Notes: a model not told the origin generated them from the letters alone. Positions 1 through 10,576 are shown, numbered from the stretch's first letter. The stretch is 64,000 nt of DNA from Symbiodinium natans (GCA_905221605.1 CAJNDS010002191.1:715526-779525); one strand, 5' to 3'. Translations and numbers: made by a program.

Positions 1-28
1 ATCAACAGCCCCTGTCTCTCATGATTGC

Positions 29-139
29 CTATATCCCAAAGGCCAAGAATGCTTCCAACAACGATCTGGCTGCATCTGCCATACCGCGGATCAGCCGCTG
101 CCCTTCGTTGTACTGCGCGGCAAACTCTGTCTCCCAATC
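29..139 (-). CDS. Candidate terminal exon
   Basis: 37 codons from acceptor CGCCGAAG to TAG. Encodes DWETEFAAQYNEGQRLIRGM then ADAARSLLEAFLAFGI, helix-like with good codon use. Family not recognised. Confidence 0.45.
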   Translation of the reverse strand, partial: DWETEFAAQYNEGQRLIRGMADAARSLLEAFLAFGI

Positions 140-299
140 CTTCGGCGTTTACATGCATATGCAAGCTCTTCGGGGGTGCTCGATTTGCGGGGAGTGTGCA
201 ACTACATCACTAGCTTTGGGGCATCCTTAGGCCCCCCAAAAACCTTCGGAGACCCACGCTTTCCGGGCGTGTTGCGGCTGCCTATGACATGCTCTCTCC

Positions 300-605
300 C
301 TCTCTCCCTCTCTCCCTCCTTCTTCTTCTGCTGGGCATGAAGGGCGCAAGCGCCCTCCGCGTGCAAGGCTCGCCCGATCCGTCCCCGGGCTCAGGATCGG
401 ACTCCCCCTTCTTTCACTAACAACCCTTCTGACACTCCAAAGCAGGAAGCCGTTGCGTTGTCCCATCGCGTGAGACTGCTCGCCCTCTCTCCCTCTCGCT
501 CTCCCTCTCGCTCTCGCTCTCTCTCTCTCTCTCTTCTTTATTTCTTTCTTCTTTCTTTCTTTGGGGCACAAGGCAAGCCCTGCGCCAAGGCGCGCCCGAG
601 CTACA

Positions 606-648
<43 letters not shown>

Positions 649-650
649 CA
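300..650. repeat. CT/TC microsatellites and low-complexity sequence
   Basis: Runs of CTCTCT (about 295-325, 490-535, 608-645) and TTTCTTTC. The overlapping Ser/Leu-rich ORFs are artefacts of the repeat. Confidence 0.9.
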
Positions 651-1787
651 CCCTCAAGCCCAAACTCCAAAATTCCCTTGAAACATCAGTCTTTGTTAAG
701 GAGAGCGGCGCTCCAATCATCGCAGTTGCGCGGGAGCAAGCTCCGGGTCGGGATGCAGGGCACGCCCGGCTCGTCGGAGTCCGACTCCATCCCCGCATGG
801 GCCACACAACAATAACCCCCGAGTCCACACCGTTTAGTGTTTGGGGTTCAGGGGTCAAGGTTTATAGGGTTTAGGGTCTAAGGTTCCCCCCCCCCCCACC
901 CCTCAGATAGTGGGACTCTGCTCCCAGAACCTTCTGGGTGCTTGGGTGCTACGAAGCACGAAGCACGCGGTTGAGGTGTTTTGGGGTTTTAGAAGGGCTT
1001 AGGCTCAGAACTGTCTCTGGGTTGCCCGGATTGGGGAGCCGACTCCTGAGTGTGTTTACGGTTGAGGCTTGGCCTCGCGAGAAAAAGCAACTTTATAATA
1101 TGCTACGGTGATGTTATAGTCATACCGCAGTACAGTAATACAAGAACATTGAAAAAAACGCAAGACAAGGCAATAGGCTATAATATAAGATGATGCCACA
1201 GCTAAGTTTTGAGCCTCTCAGACACGTCTCGATGTCCAGACTTGACGGAGTGTGGCCGAGGAACCCAACATGCTTGCTGAGATTTGCGCTGCTAAAGTAA
1301 ATCCGGGAACTTCCCAACAACTGCCCGAATGCATGATCTGGCAAGACCCTAGACCGCCCTACAGTACTATTTGCTTAAGAACCGCCCAAAAAAGTGTTCT
1401 TCCTCAAGGGCAATATAGGGACGATTATTCTGTATTCTTTGGGGGGTTCTTTAGCAAGCAGCAGTATAAGCCCGAAATGCCTGTGGATCCTGGGCCTGGA
1501 AGCTCACTATCAATGCCCAAGCGATATGAAATGTCCTTTCGCATGTGGACTAGGAGGCTTGCTTCTTGCAACCTATAGGCAGCCCTCCCTGCAACGATAC
1601 CCCAGACCCTCCACTGAGAAAAGCAACTGGAAAACAGGGACCTTATAGTACGCACCCCAGTCTCTGAACCAAGCGAGTAGATGTAGAAGCCGCTCTGGGA
1701 GCATTTCTGACGCCCTAGCTGGACATGTCTGCTCAGCAGGGCTTCTTTTTCTGCCCACCTGCATTGAGAGACAAAGTCAAACCAAGA

Positions 1788-1910
1788 GACTCTGAGACAG
1801 GATGAAGAACCGCGTCTGGGAGCCCGGAGTCTAACTCTGAGACGGGATGAAGAACCGCGTCTGGGGTCTTGCTCCGAGACGGGGTGAAGATGAGCATCTC
1901 TGGGGAGTCT
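1788..1910 (+). repeat. Degenerate tandem repeat, about 45 bp x 3
   Basis: CTCTGAGACRGGATGAAGAA then CCGCGTCTGGG occurs at 1790 and 1835, with a diverged third copy at 1872. 140-1787 otherwise shows no convincing exon. Confidence 0.7.
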
Positions 1911-1988
1911 GGAGTCTTGAGGCTTATAATGAGCCTAGTGAGCTATCTTCTCAAGTTCCTGGCTCAGCTCGTTCTTGTCTTTTGCAAG

Positions 1989-2091
1989 AATCGAGAGGCT
2001 CACCGGCGATCCGAGGCTGTCTTGGATTCCCTTCGCCGAGCTCATGTACATCGACTTCGTGGTGGCCATGGCCGTGTCCGGACTCCAGTGA
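1989..2091 (+). CDS. Candidate terminal exon, hydrophobic
   Basis: After the pyrimidine-rich acceptor TTGTCTTTTGCAAG the frame reads ERLTGDPRLSWIPFAELMYI then DFVVAMAVSGLQ and TGA. Possibly the last membrane-proximal exon of an unrecognised protein. Confidence 0.45.
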
Positions 2092-2109
2092 ACCTATACT
2101 CCCCTTAGA

Positions 2110-2165
2110 ACCTTGATAATAATAAGAATAATAATAGTAATAGTAATAGTAATAATAATATCTCT
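2110..2165. repeat. AAT/AGT trinucleotide microsatellite
   Basis: Imperfect AATAATAGTAATAGT run. Confidence 0.85.
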
Positions 2166-2399
2166 TAATATCCTCTTGGGTTTTATATAAACAGAAATTT
2201 AACAAAACAAGATAATTCCCAAGGGGGAGAAAGGAACAAAGACCATCTGATTGGGCATGTGGACCATGGCGTAGCGCGGCTCGGTTGCAGGCATAGCATC
2301 AACAAGCTGCTTGAAATCCTTGTTTTTGGAGGTGCAGGGTACTTATAACCCCAAGCATGCTGCACTTACAAGCCCCCTAAGTCTTAAGTAGAGTTACAA

Positions 2400-2916
2400 T
2401 TACAATCTGGGCCATAAGTACCCGTGAACCTCCAAGTGGCCCCCCAGCAACCAAGGAGAAAAAGGGCCACCCCTTTTGGCTTTCGTTGGGTTTTTTAAAG
2501 GATCCCAACACCAAAAAGAGGGGATAAGGGCACTACTGGGCATCCTGGAATCCGTTGCCTGGTTCATGGGGTGCGTCACAAGCTGAGGCTGGGTTGCACC
2601 GAAAGCGCCGCTCTGGAGCTCGAAGGTCACGTAGCTGAAAGTCCGACCCTCGGTACTCTCCACTGCATTCAAGGCCGCATCTGTCGCTTGCACTCCGGTC
2701 CCGAATGCAGGGTTGAAGAGCTGAATGAAGGCCTTGGGCAGCGAAGGGGAGACTGACGCCCAGGATCGCCGCGACCAGCACAGCACCCAAGGACACCTTG
2801 GCCCATGGGGGAATGCGCCGACCGGCCAGGGTCTTCGCCTGGGACTCGACGTCTTCGGGGCCGGAGGGCATGCCTTCAAGGAGCAAGTCCTCATCTGCCA
2901 TGGTAGCGACAATCAC
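2400..2916 (-). pseudogene. Intronless membrane-protein gene copy with frameshift (retrocopy)
   Basis: From an ATG at about 2901 the frame reads MADEDLLLEGMPSGPEDVES, then a basic stretch and a transmembrane segment (VSLGAVLVAAILGVSLPFAA). The coding signal then moves to another frame near 2735-2755, within TCTCCCCTTC, and continues as AFIQLFNPAFGTGVQATDAA and beyond to a stop at 2400. There is no intron. A spliced-leader relict lies upstream at 2978-2999. A one-base change in the C run (mutation or assembly error) would explain the shift. Family not recognised. Confidence 0.6.
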
Positions 2917-2977
2917 GAAAGCAATTAGGCAAGATGAAGGCCAGATGCTACAATATCTATGACTCCCAAGCTCGGGC

Positions 2978-2999
2978 CTTGAGCCAAGATGGGTGATCC
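2978..2999 (-). other. Relict dinoflagellate spliced leader (DinoSL)
   Basis: On the minus strand CCATCTTGGCTCAAG matches the 3' part of the conserved DinoSL (CCATTTTGGCTCAAG) at 14 of 15 positions; the first few bases of the 22-mer are lost. It lies about 75 bp upstream of the start codon of the intronless copy, as expected for a reintegrated trans-spliced cDNA. Confidence 0.65.
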
Positions 3000-3404
3000 A
3001 GAGCCTCCCCTGCGCGGTTTCGTAGTCGAGGGCTCTCCTGACGTAAAAAGGTGCCGATCTGAGGCCTGACCTGTCAACAGATATATGCTTCCCTACTTTT
3101 CCTTGTTTTTGACAGCTCGTGCCTGAATCTTATTACTGTGGGTATGACTACACTTCATGTGTTTATGCTTGTTCTTGTGTTTGTTGGTTTCTGTCATTGA
3201 GCTGGCGCACCGCTTGGCGTACCACACATGCCCCTGTTTTGTAGCCTAATTCCAGCCGTAGTCGTCGTCGGAATAGTACTGGTAGTGGCGGTGGTAGTGT
3301 AGAGGTAAGTGGTAGTGGTATTCTAGTCATATTTCAAGAAACACAATAACAACAAAAAGAACAAGATAAGAGCAATGGTAGTCATAGTAGGAGATAAATA
3401 GCTA

Positions 3405-3722
3405 TTACAATATGGACAAGAGTATCGCGATAACTGTATAAACAATGGCAACAAGAAGAGGGGTAACAGCATAACATTTGTTGTTGCCACCACCTGGTGT
3501 ATGAGGCCCCTGAACTGGGGGGAAGGCATTCGGATTTGGCCTAGACGAAGCGTGGGAACCATCCGCCCCATTTTGCCGTAATTGAATTTGGTCCTGCTTC
3601 TGAAAATTGGGCCCACTTGCAGTGCGTTCTGATTTGGGAGGTTTTCTACACTTCGCTAGGAACTCAACAGAGCTCAGAATCTGGATGAACTCCCCTTGTA
3701 ATATGAAGAAGGCTCGTAGCAC
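3405..3722 (-). CDS. Candidate C-terminal exon of a tail-anchored membrane protein
   Basis: 105 codons. A polar, P/N/Q-rich stretch is followed by a C-terminal hydrophobic helix (CYAVTPLLVAIVYTVIAILL) with a three-residue tail, the layout of a tail anchor. An acceptor-like ATATTACAAG lies near 3700, so the true exon may begin there. Not recognised. Confidence 0.4.
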   Translation of the reverse strand: MLRAFFILQGEFIQILSSVEFLAKCRKPPKSERTASGPNFQKQDQIQLRQNGADGSHASSRPNPNAFPPVQGPHTPGGGNNKCYAVTPLLVAIVYTVIAILLSIL

Positions 3723-4215
3723 TATGTAGCACTGTCAATCTTGAGTACTAGCAAGAGCAGCTGGACCTCTTTAGTGGCTTTCAGGAACGTGCAACATGTA
3801 ACCTGCCAGGCAATGTATACAGTGAGCCTGCTGAAGAAAAAAAAAAAAAAAAAAAACGACCTTCTGGAGGCTCTAAAAATGCAGCAGGTAGGGTAATGCA
3901 GCTCATCTTCGGCCAGCCCAGAAATCCCGCCTCTGTCAAGGTAGCTTCGCCTCCCCTGCAGAAGGCCAGCAACTCCGCCTGCGTTCTGAAGCCGAGGCTT
4001 TTTCATGTCTCAGAGACTCGCCCTAAACCCTCCAAAGCCTAACTTGAGGATCAGATTCTGAAGGGCTTTGACGCTTAACGAGCCCGTTTCAGATGTTGCG
4101 ACGACTCTGGAGGATGGCCCACTCCAGTTGTACACCCGGACCCATGTAAAAATTACCTAGTTGCTATAGGATGATACTCTCGCACGATTCTGCTCTTACG
4201 TTATTTTGCTAAACT

Positions 4216-4282
4216 GTGCATTATATATATATATGTATATATATATATATGCTCACCCCCCCCCCCAATGGACCCACCGCGG
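4216..4282 (+). repeat. Left terminal inverted repeat of the 4.2-7.0 kb island
   Basis: TA repeat, then GCTCACCCCCCCCCCC, then AATGGACCCACCGCGG. The same blocks occur inverted at 6915-6980. Confidence 0.85.
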
Positions 4283-4339
4283 ATGGCAGCCGAGTCCTAG
4301 CCAGATCAAGGCAAAAAACAACAAAACAAGAAACTAACA

Positions 4340-5350
4340 AAAACCAACAAACCAAAAAAATCCAAAAAACCAAAAAAACCAAAAAAACCAACAAAACCAT
4401 CTTTTCCAAAACTATGGGGCTGGGGCCTCCAAAAGATGGTTTTTTTGGTTTTCTCGAGAAAAAGATGGTTTTTTTGGTTCGGAACCATCTTTTTCTCGAG
4501 AAAAAGATGGTTTTTGAGCAGCCGCTCTTACCAGGACAAGACCTCCAAAAACCATCTTTTTCTCGAGAAAAAGATGGTTTTACCAGGACAAGACCTCCAA
4601 AAACCATCTTTTTCTCGAGAAAAAGATGGTTTTACCAGGACAAGACCTCCAAAAACCATCTTTTTCTCGAGAAAAAGATGGTGTTTCCAGGACAAGATCT
4701 CCAAAAACCATCTTTTTCTCGAGAAAAAGATGGTTTTTCGAAGAGCGGCTGCTCAAAAACCATCTTTTTCTCGAGAAAAAGATGGTTTCGAACCAAAAAA
4801 ACCATCTTTTTCTCGAGAAAACCAAAAAAACCATCTCTTGAAGGCCCCAGCCCCATAGTTTTGGAAAAGATGTTTTTTTTGGTTTTTTTGGTTTTTTTGG
4901 TTTTCTCGAGAAAAAGATGGTTTTTTGGTTCGAAACCATCTTTTTCTCGAGAAAAAGATTGTTTTGAGCAACCATCCTTCAAAAAACCATCTTTTTCTCG
5001 AGAAAAAGATGGTTTTACCAGGAGAAGACCTCCAAAAACCATCTTTTTCTCGAGAAAAAGATGGTTTTACCAGGACAAGACCTCCGGAAACCACTTTTTC
5101 TCGAGAAAAAGATGGTTTTTCCAGGGTAAGATCTCTAAAAACCATCTTTTTCTCGAGAAAAAGATGGTTTTTCGAAGAGCGGCTGCTCAAAAACCATCTT
5201 TTTCTCGAGAAAAAGATGGTTTCGAACCAAAAAAACCATCTTTTTCTCGAGAAAACCAAAAAAACCATCTTTTGGAGGCCCCAGCCCCATAGTTTTGGAA
5301 AAGATGGTTTTTTTTGGTTTTTTTGGTTTTTTTGGTTTTCTCGAGAAAAA
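4340..5350. repeat. Array of 17 CTCGAG-centred palindromes
   Basis: CTCGAG occurs 17 times (4453 to 5340). Most are centres of the 26-bp palindrome CCATCTTTTTCTCGAGAAAA plus AGATGG. Spacing is mostly 51-52 bp, with 41-42 and 93-94 bp steps that repeat in the same order in two halves (4453-4905 and 4905-5340), a higher-order duplication of about 440-450 bp. Spacers are ACCAGGACAAGACCTCCAA and similar. Block ends (about 4356-4480 and 5222-5334) are inverted copies around ACTATGGGGCTGGGGCC. ORFs up to 358 codons on both strands spell the same peptide because the DNA is palindromic. Confidence 0.95.
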
Positions 5351-5399
5351 GATGGTTAAGTTTTAGGGGTTTAAGCCTCATGCACTACAGGGTTATAAG

Positions 5400-6770
5400 G
5401 TTCTAATCCTATAGGTATTGCCTTAACCTTTAACCCTAAACCTTTAGCTTTAAACCCTGCAGGGTTAACCCCGTGAGAAATTTAGAGATAGACCCCGAAA
5501 AGACCCTAAACCTTCTTACAGGGTGTAATGGTTTAAAAACCGATAGGACATGTATACCTTCAGCGCCTGTAGGGTTCAAGCCTTTGAACGTGCTAGACCC
5601 CTATAGGGTGCTAAGGTTCTGACCCTAAAGGGTTTAGGATTAAGGCTTAAATGCCCTCTAGGTTTAAATGCCTAAGTCTTAAACCCCAAACCTTTAAACC
5701 TTCATCCTATGGGGTTTGAAGGTCAAGGGTTTAGGCTTGATTGCCGAGGGCTTTAGGGTCCTGACCCTAGAGGGTTTAGGGTTAAGGAATAGATGCGTAA
5801 ACCTTAAACCCTTAAGGTTTAAACTCTATGGGCTTAGGGGGCTTAGGTTTTTTTAAACCCTAAGCCTTTAAACCTTCACACTACAGAGTTTAGAGGTGTT
5901 AAGGGTGACAAATTGATTACATACTTAGCTTTAAATGCCTGAATCTTAAACCCCAAACCTTTAAACCTTAACCCTATAGGGTTTAAAGGTTAAGGGCTTA
6001 GTGTTAATCGCTGTCTTAGGTTTAAATGTCTGAATCTTAAACCCTAAAACTTTAAACCTTCACCCTATAGGGTTTAAAGGTTAAGGGTTTAGGTTGAATC
6101 GTCAGCTTGGATTTAAATGTCTAAGTAAAGAATCCTAAACCTTTAAATCTCATCCCTATGGGGTTTAAGGTTAAGGGTTCAATATGAACTGCCGGCATAG
6201 GTCTAAATACCTAAACCTTAAACTTAAACCCTAAACCTTTAAATATCTTAACCCTATAGGGTTTAAAGGTTAGAGGCTTAGCGTAAATTGCCGGAATAGG
6301 TTTAAATGCCTAAATCTTAAGCCCGAAACCTTTAAACCTTAGCCCAACAGGGTTTAAAGGTTAAGGGTTTAAAATTAGTTGCAGGCTTAATTAGGTTTAA
6401 ATGCCTACATCTTATATCCTAAACCTTTAAAAATCTTAACCCTATAGGGTTTAAAGGTTAAGGGCTTGGCTACAGGTTTAAATGGCTAAATATTAAACCC
6501 TAAGCCTCTAAACTTTAACCCTACAGGGTTTAAAGGTTAAGGGTTTAAAATTAGTTGCAGGCTTAGGTTTAAATGCCTACATCTTAAACCCTAAACCTGT
6601 AAAAATCTCAACCCGATAGAATTTAAAGGTTAAGGGCTTAGCTTTAATTACCGGCATAGGTTCAAATGCCTAAATCTTAAACCCTTAACCTTTAAACCTT
6701 AACCCTACAGGGTTTAAAGGTTAAGGCTTTTTTTTGCAGGCTTAGGTTTAAATGCCTAGATCTTAAATTA
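5400..6770 (+). repeat. About 90-bp telomere-like dyad repeat array
   Basis: GGTTTAAATGCCTAAATCTT recurs at about 5661, 5929, 6019, 6109, 6200, 6299, 6394, 6475, 6566, 6659 and 6745 (steps of about 81-99 bp after 5929). Each unit contains CCCTAAACC and a dyad centred on CCCTATAGGG (CCTTTAAACC...GGTTTAAAGG). Flanking copies before 5660 are more degenerate. Confidence 0.9.
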
Positions 6771-6914
6771 TAAACACAAGCCAACAGAAAGAAAAACCCT
6801 CCGTGCGTGTGTGAGAGGGTGAATTAAGGAATACAGTCAAAAATCCGGTCACCGGAAAATCACCAGACAGCATAGGTTTTATCGGTATTTGCGGTACTTT
6901 TGCAAAGATCAAGG

Positions 6915-6980
6915 CCCGCGGTGGGTCCATTGGGGGGGGGGGTGACCATATATATGTATGTATATATATATATATATACA
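6915..6980 (-). repeat. Right terminal inverted repeat of the 4.2-7.0 kb island
   Basis: CCCGCGGTGGGTCCATTGGG then GGGGGGGGTGACCATATATA mirrors 4216-4282 inverted, with the TA microsatellite outermost on both sides. Confidence 0.85.
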
Positions 6981-7153
6981 CGCACTACATGTTGTTCTAC
7001 TAGTACGGTCTTATATTATATGATTATGCTACTATAGTAGTTGTTACTGTACTATTGTAGACTGTACACTATTCTACGAACATTTTTAAACAAACATCTA
7101 AAGCGCAAGCAACAGCAGAACCCGCTGGGCTTAGAACTCCTAACTTTTCAGTC

Positions 7154-7369
7154 TTAGGCTTCGACTGCTTTCGACCACCTGCAACGTGACCAAACAATGC
7201 CTACAACTTTACAAACATGCCATGCCCGAGGCGCTAGGAACTCGCAGGACTCGTCCACACGGTCCGACACCTGCCGAAGGCTGAAACTTGCTCGGGTTGC
7301 CCAATAAATTCGAGAATCCTGCGAAACCTCATGCAAAGCCGATGGCAAAACGCCATCACCCTCTTGCAC
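7154..7369 (-). CDS. Candidate coding segment
   Basis: 71 codons; HEVSQDSRIYWATRASFSLR then QVSDRVDESCEFLAPRAWHV reads like protein. No family recognised and no clear splice borders. Confidence 0.3.
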   Translation of the reverse strand: MQEGDGVLPSALHEVSQDSRIYWATRASFSLRQVSDRVDESCEFLAPRAWHVCKVVGIVWSRCRWSKAVEA

Positions 7370-7578
7370 TCAAGCCTAGGAGCCCCCCCTTTTCATCCTG
7401 AACTTTGAAAGGCAAACTGCCATGCTCCCAACGCCAATGAACCCCCGAGCCCTCTGCTTCCCAGAAGGTCTTGCATCAAGCCTTTTCAAGGGCTTCGTGC
7501 AAGCTGCCTTGAGTGCTCACCCCCCGAAACTCTTGCCACAAGCCCAAACCCTAAACCCCACCTTCCGGGCACTCAAAG

Positions 7579-7690
7579 GTTCGCCGTGGGCCAGACGGCG
7601 CAGCAAGCGGTCAAGGACGAGACCTCAGCGTCGCACTTCAGGCAGCTGCAGTCGGTCCCGTCTATTCGGAGGTTACAGTCCAGAGTTTAG
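7579..7690 (+). CDS. Candidate terminal exon
   Basis: After acceptor GGGCACTCAAAG, which follows AAACCCTAAACCCC, the frame reads FAVGQTAQQAVKDETSASHF then RQLQSVPSIRRLQSRV and TAG. Not recognised. Confidence 0.45.
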
Positions 7691-8463
7691 CCGGCTGACA
7701 AAATTCGTGTGTAAGGACGGTAAGATGCAGGTACCCAACTACCAAAGAACCCCCAAAATAAAAACACTTTCCTGCCGATCCGAATTTCAGACTTGCCGGG
7801 GTGGGGAGGGGTTTCAGTACTAGGGGGAAAGGATTAAGTCAAGCTGCCTTGGCGCCTTGGCAAAAACCTTGGGAAGTAGTTCTCTCCCCCCCCCCCCCCC
7901 CCCCCCAAGCTCAGCTACCCACGGCCATCCTTCGGCCTGGATCTTCAGGGCTCCGGAGCTTTGAAGGGCATGGGGAGTCCGAGGCCCCAAAACTAAGAGG
8001 TGCCAGGGCTTAGGCAGCTGACCACGCTCTCTTAACACCACTCCTACATACAAAAAGGGGGCCTGCTTCATGAGAACAGGGTTTCTCTGTTGCGCATCTT
8101 ATAACTGTATAGGGTCTTTTTGGATTGCACAGGTCTCCGGAGAGCATACCCTAAACTAGTCGAGCAAGCCCCTGCAACGCTGCCCTTGAAGATTCACTAC
8201 TATGGTGATGCTAGTTCACGCGAGAAGATCTCATCATCCCAATCGGAAGCACCAGCATCACCATGATCAGCATATTGGTTCCTCACAAGTCTTTCTATGA
8301 TCAGAACACATGAGAATCACCATTGAACCATGAGGTTGCAATACTGGACCTTAGGAGTGTGCAAAACCCAAGCGCCTCTCAGCAGCGAAGAGCCGAAGCC
8401 GAGTAAGATTTCAAGGCTCGGGGTCTGAAGCCACGCTGATGCTAAAATCACCCCGAGCTTTAC

Positions 8464-8522
8464 CCTTTAGACCCAAACCCAATAGGGTTTAGGGTTTAGG
8501 GTTTAGGGTTTAGGGTTTAGGG
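8464..8522 (+). repeat. Interstitial telomere-like tract (TTTAGGG)n
   Basis: Five near-perfect TTTAGGG units. Comparable tracts occur at 9932-10008, 10386-10443, 19855-19916, 40185-40262, 44128-44310, 57043-57140 and many shorter places. Confidence 0.95.
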
Positions 8523-8535
8523 TAAATCACCCCAG

Positions 8536-8613
8536 GGCTCGGAAGCCCGGCGGGAGCTGCGCCAAGAAGGCAGCGACCTGCGTTCGCAGATCCTCCAGCT
8601 CCTTTCGCTTCGG
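8536..8613 (+). CDS. Candidate coiled-coil exon (strand uncertain)
   Basis: Acceptor CACCCCAG, 26 codons reading SEARRELRQEGSDLRSQILQ then LLSLR, donor GTTAGT. The minus strand is also open (KELEDLRTQVAAFLAQLPPG with a GTGATT donor), so strand is not settled. Plus fits the neighbouring plus-strand exons. Confidence 0.4.
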
Positions 8614-9420
8614 GTTAGTTGATTGGACTCGCCTCTCGCGACCCAGACCCGAGATCCAAGAAAGGCCTCCTCAATGTCCCACGAGCATTTGTGGCTACGA
8701 GACGCACTCGCAGATTCCGGGCGCAAGTCATGGGCTTTGTTGAGGAGAGTCTCTTCCCACGAAGGCGGCAACGCATATTGGGGCCACTGAACCGTCCAAG
8801 TTTCCTCTCAATGCGAGATAAGAAGGCTGAAAGGTAGTTCCAAGGAGCCCCCAACTGCATGCTAATTTTCTCATAACTGCCGGAACAGGTGTCTTGGCAC
8901 ATGGCACCCTGGCCAACACCAGCTTGACAGGCATTTGGGCGGGCTGCGGACTGCAGCAGGCTTTGTGATTCAGGGTAGTCTCACAGGTTTTTGGCACCTG
9001 GCGCAAATCGATCCGAAAGCACGTGGCAAACTACCATCGCAGCTTCGGGTGGAAATGCAGCAGCAAGCATGCCATGAAACTTCGCCCTGCCACATCCTCC
9101 CCACCCACCCCAACCCCTCCTACCCCAAGGTGCCCTGGGCGCCTCCTCTGCGTCTGCCGCCTGCGCGAGCTGAGCCAGCCCTTCAGCCCGAAACCCTGCA
9201 AGTTTGGAGGTTTAGGGTTTAGGGACCCTTCGCAATTCGGGGATATGGGGTCGGTGGTGGGGGAGAAACTGTAGATTTTGAAAAGACGCAGGCAATATTG
9301 TACTGTTGCATGTTCCCTCGTACTGTCTCAGAAGCCCACACAACCGAGGTGCAGAACAAACAACATGAGGCACGAAAAAGGCACGGGCACTGCCACTGCT
9401 TTTTTTGGCATCCTCTGCAG

Positions 9421-9488
9421 AGGCTAAGATCTCCAACGCTGCAATCAATAGCATGCAGAACATGCGCAGGGAGCAGGCGCGCTTGCTG
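9421..9488 (+). CDS. Candidate internal exon, plus-strand coiled-coil gene
   Basis: Strong acceptor CTTTTTTTGGCATCCTCTGCAG region, 68 nt reading AKISNAAINSMQNMRREQAR then LL, donor GTACAT. Ends in phase 0, matching the next exon at 9651. Not recognised. Confidence 0.5.
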
Positions 9489-9650
9489 GTACATGGGAAT
9501 TGTTCAACATACCTGTCCCCCCAAAAAGAATCATAAGGTAGGTTCCCTCTTGGACGACGGGTTTCCCCACACATGACCTGCAGCATGCATCACCGTTGCA
9601 TCTCTGAAACAGTGTAAATTCTCGTCCGCCGCTACTACCTAAGCAGCAAG

Positions 9651-9722
9651 GAGCGGGACGGTGGACTCCGTAGGACTGCCAGGATCGACAGGGTCCTGGA
9701 AAGCACAGGGTCCAGTTTCCCG
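9651..9722 (+). CDS. Candidate internal exon, same plus-strand gene
   Basis: 24 codons reading ERDGGLRRTARIDRVLESTG then SSFP. Acceptor CTACTACCTAAGCAGCAAG, canonical donor GTGAGG. Phase 0 on both sides. Confidence 0.5.
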
Positions 9723-10133
9723 GTGAGGTGGAGCACTTCGAACACCCTTAGATCGAAAGAAACTAAGACCTACTTTCTTGTAAGATACGAGTACCTCAGA
9801 ATCCTAGTAAGGGCTTTAAAACTATAGCCTACAAACAAGTAGGTGTAGGCTTCGCAAGAAGACAGGCAAACTACACCGACCTCCAGCATCATCCCCCACA
9901 CATGAATGCGCCCGGACATCTGCTGAGAGCCTAAAGTCTAAACCCTTAAACCCTTTTGCAACGAGGTCTCTAAACCCTAAAACCTAAACCCCAAATCCTA
10001 ATCCCATTCTGGAGTTCCAGGGCTGAGCTCCTCTTCACAACAAGAGACTCGAAAAACAACAACGCCCGTCGTCCTATCAGAAGACCCTACATAAATATAA
10101 ACATCCCCCAAGTCATGTAGCCCTTTAACCCTG

Positions 10134-10290
10134 GCCCGAAACCCTGAACCCTGAACCCTAAACCCCAAAACCCCAAAACCCCAAAACCCCAAAACCCTAA
10201 AACCCTAAAACCCTAAAACCCTAAACCCCAAAACCCCAAAACCCCAAAACCCCAAAACCCTAAAACCCAAAAACCCTAAAACCCTGGCTG
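10134..10290 (+). repeat. Mixed telomere-like tract: CCCTAAA, CCCCAAAA, CCCTAAAA
   Basis: Blocks of CCCCAAAA alternate with CCCTAAAA and end in CCCTAAA/CCCTGAA. Unlike the pure heptamer tracts elsewhere. Confidence 0.9.
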
Positions 10291-10501
10291 TGCCCAGGGG
10301 CTTGGGGGACCTTGCGTTGATTGGCACTCGGGGCTTGGGAATGTAGGGCTTCGAGCGTGGAACCCTACAGCCGATACTTATGAAGCCTAAACCCTAAACC
10401 CCTAAACCCCTAAACCCTAAACCCTAAACCCTAAACCCTAAACCTCAGGGTGATTTGCAACCTCGGGGTGTGACTCTTGCCCTCTCCGCGACTTCCTGAA
10501 G

Positions 10502-10576
10502 GCTCCGGGCGTAGGGAAAGCCGCAGCAGCCGATCGCATCCGCGGCTCGCGGCGTTACGTCGCCACACTGGGGATG
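10502..10576 (+). CDS. Candidate internal exon, same plus-strand gene
   Basis: Pyrimidine-rich acceptor CCCTCTCCGCGACTTCCTGAAG, downstream of CCCTAAA repeats. 25 codons reading APGVGKAAAADRIRGSRRYV then ATLGM, donor GTTTAT. Phase 0, continuing from 9722. Not recognised. Confidence 0.48.

Noticed and set aside
227-874. ORFs of 138-147 codons rich in S/L or R/E
   Set aside because: Caused by CT/GA microsatellites.
4216-5292. 358-codon ORF and many overlapping ORFs on both strands in the CTCGAG array
   Set aside because: The peptide (FSREKDGF-type repeats) is the same on both strands because the DNA is palindromic; it is a by-product of the repeat.
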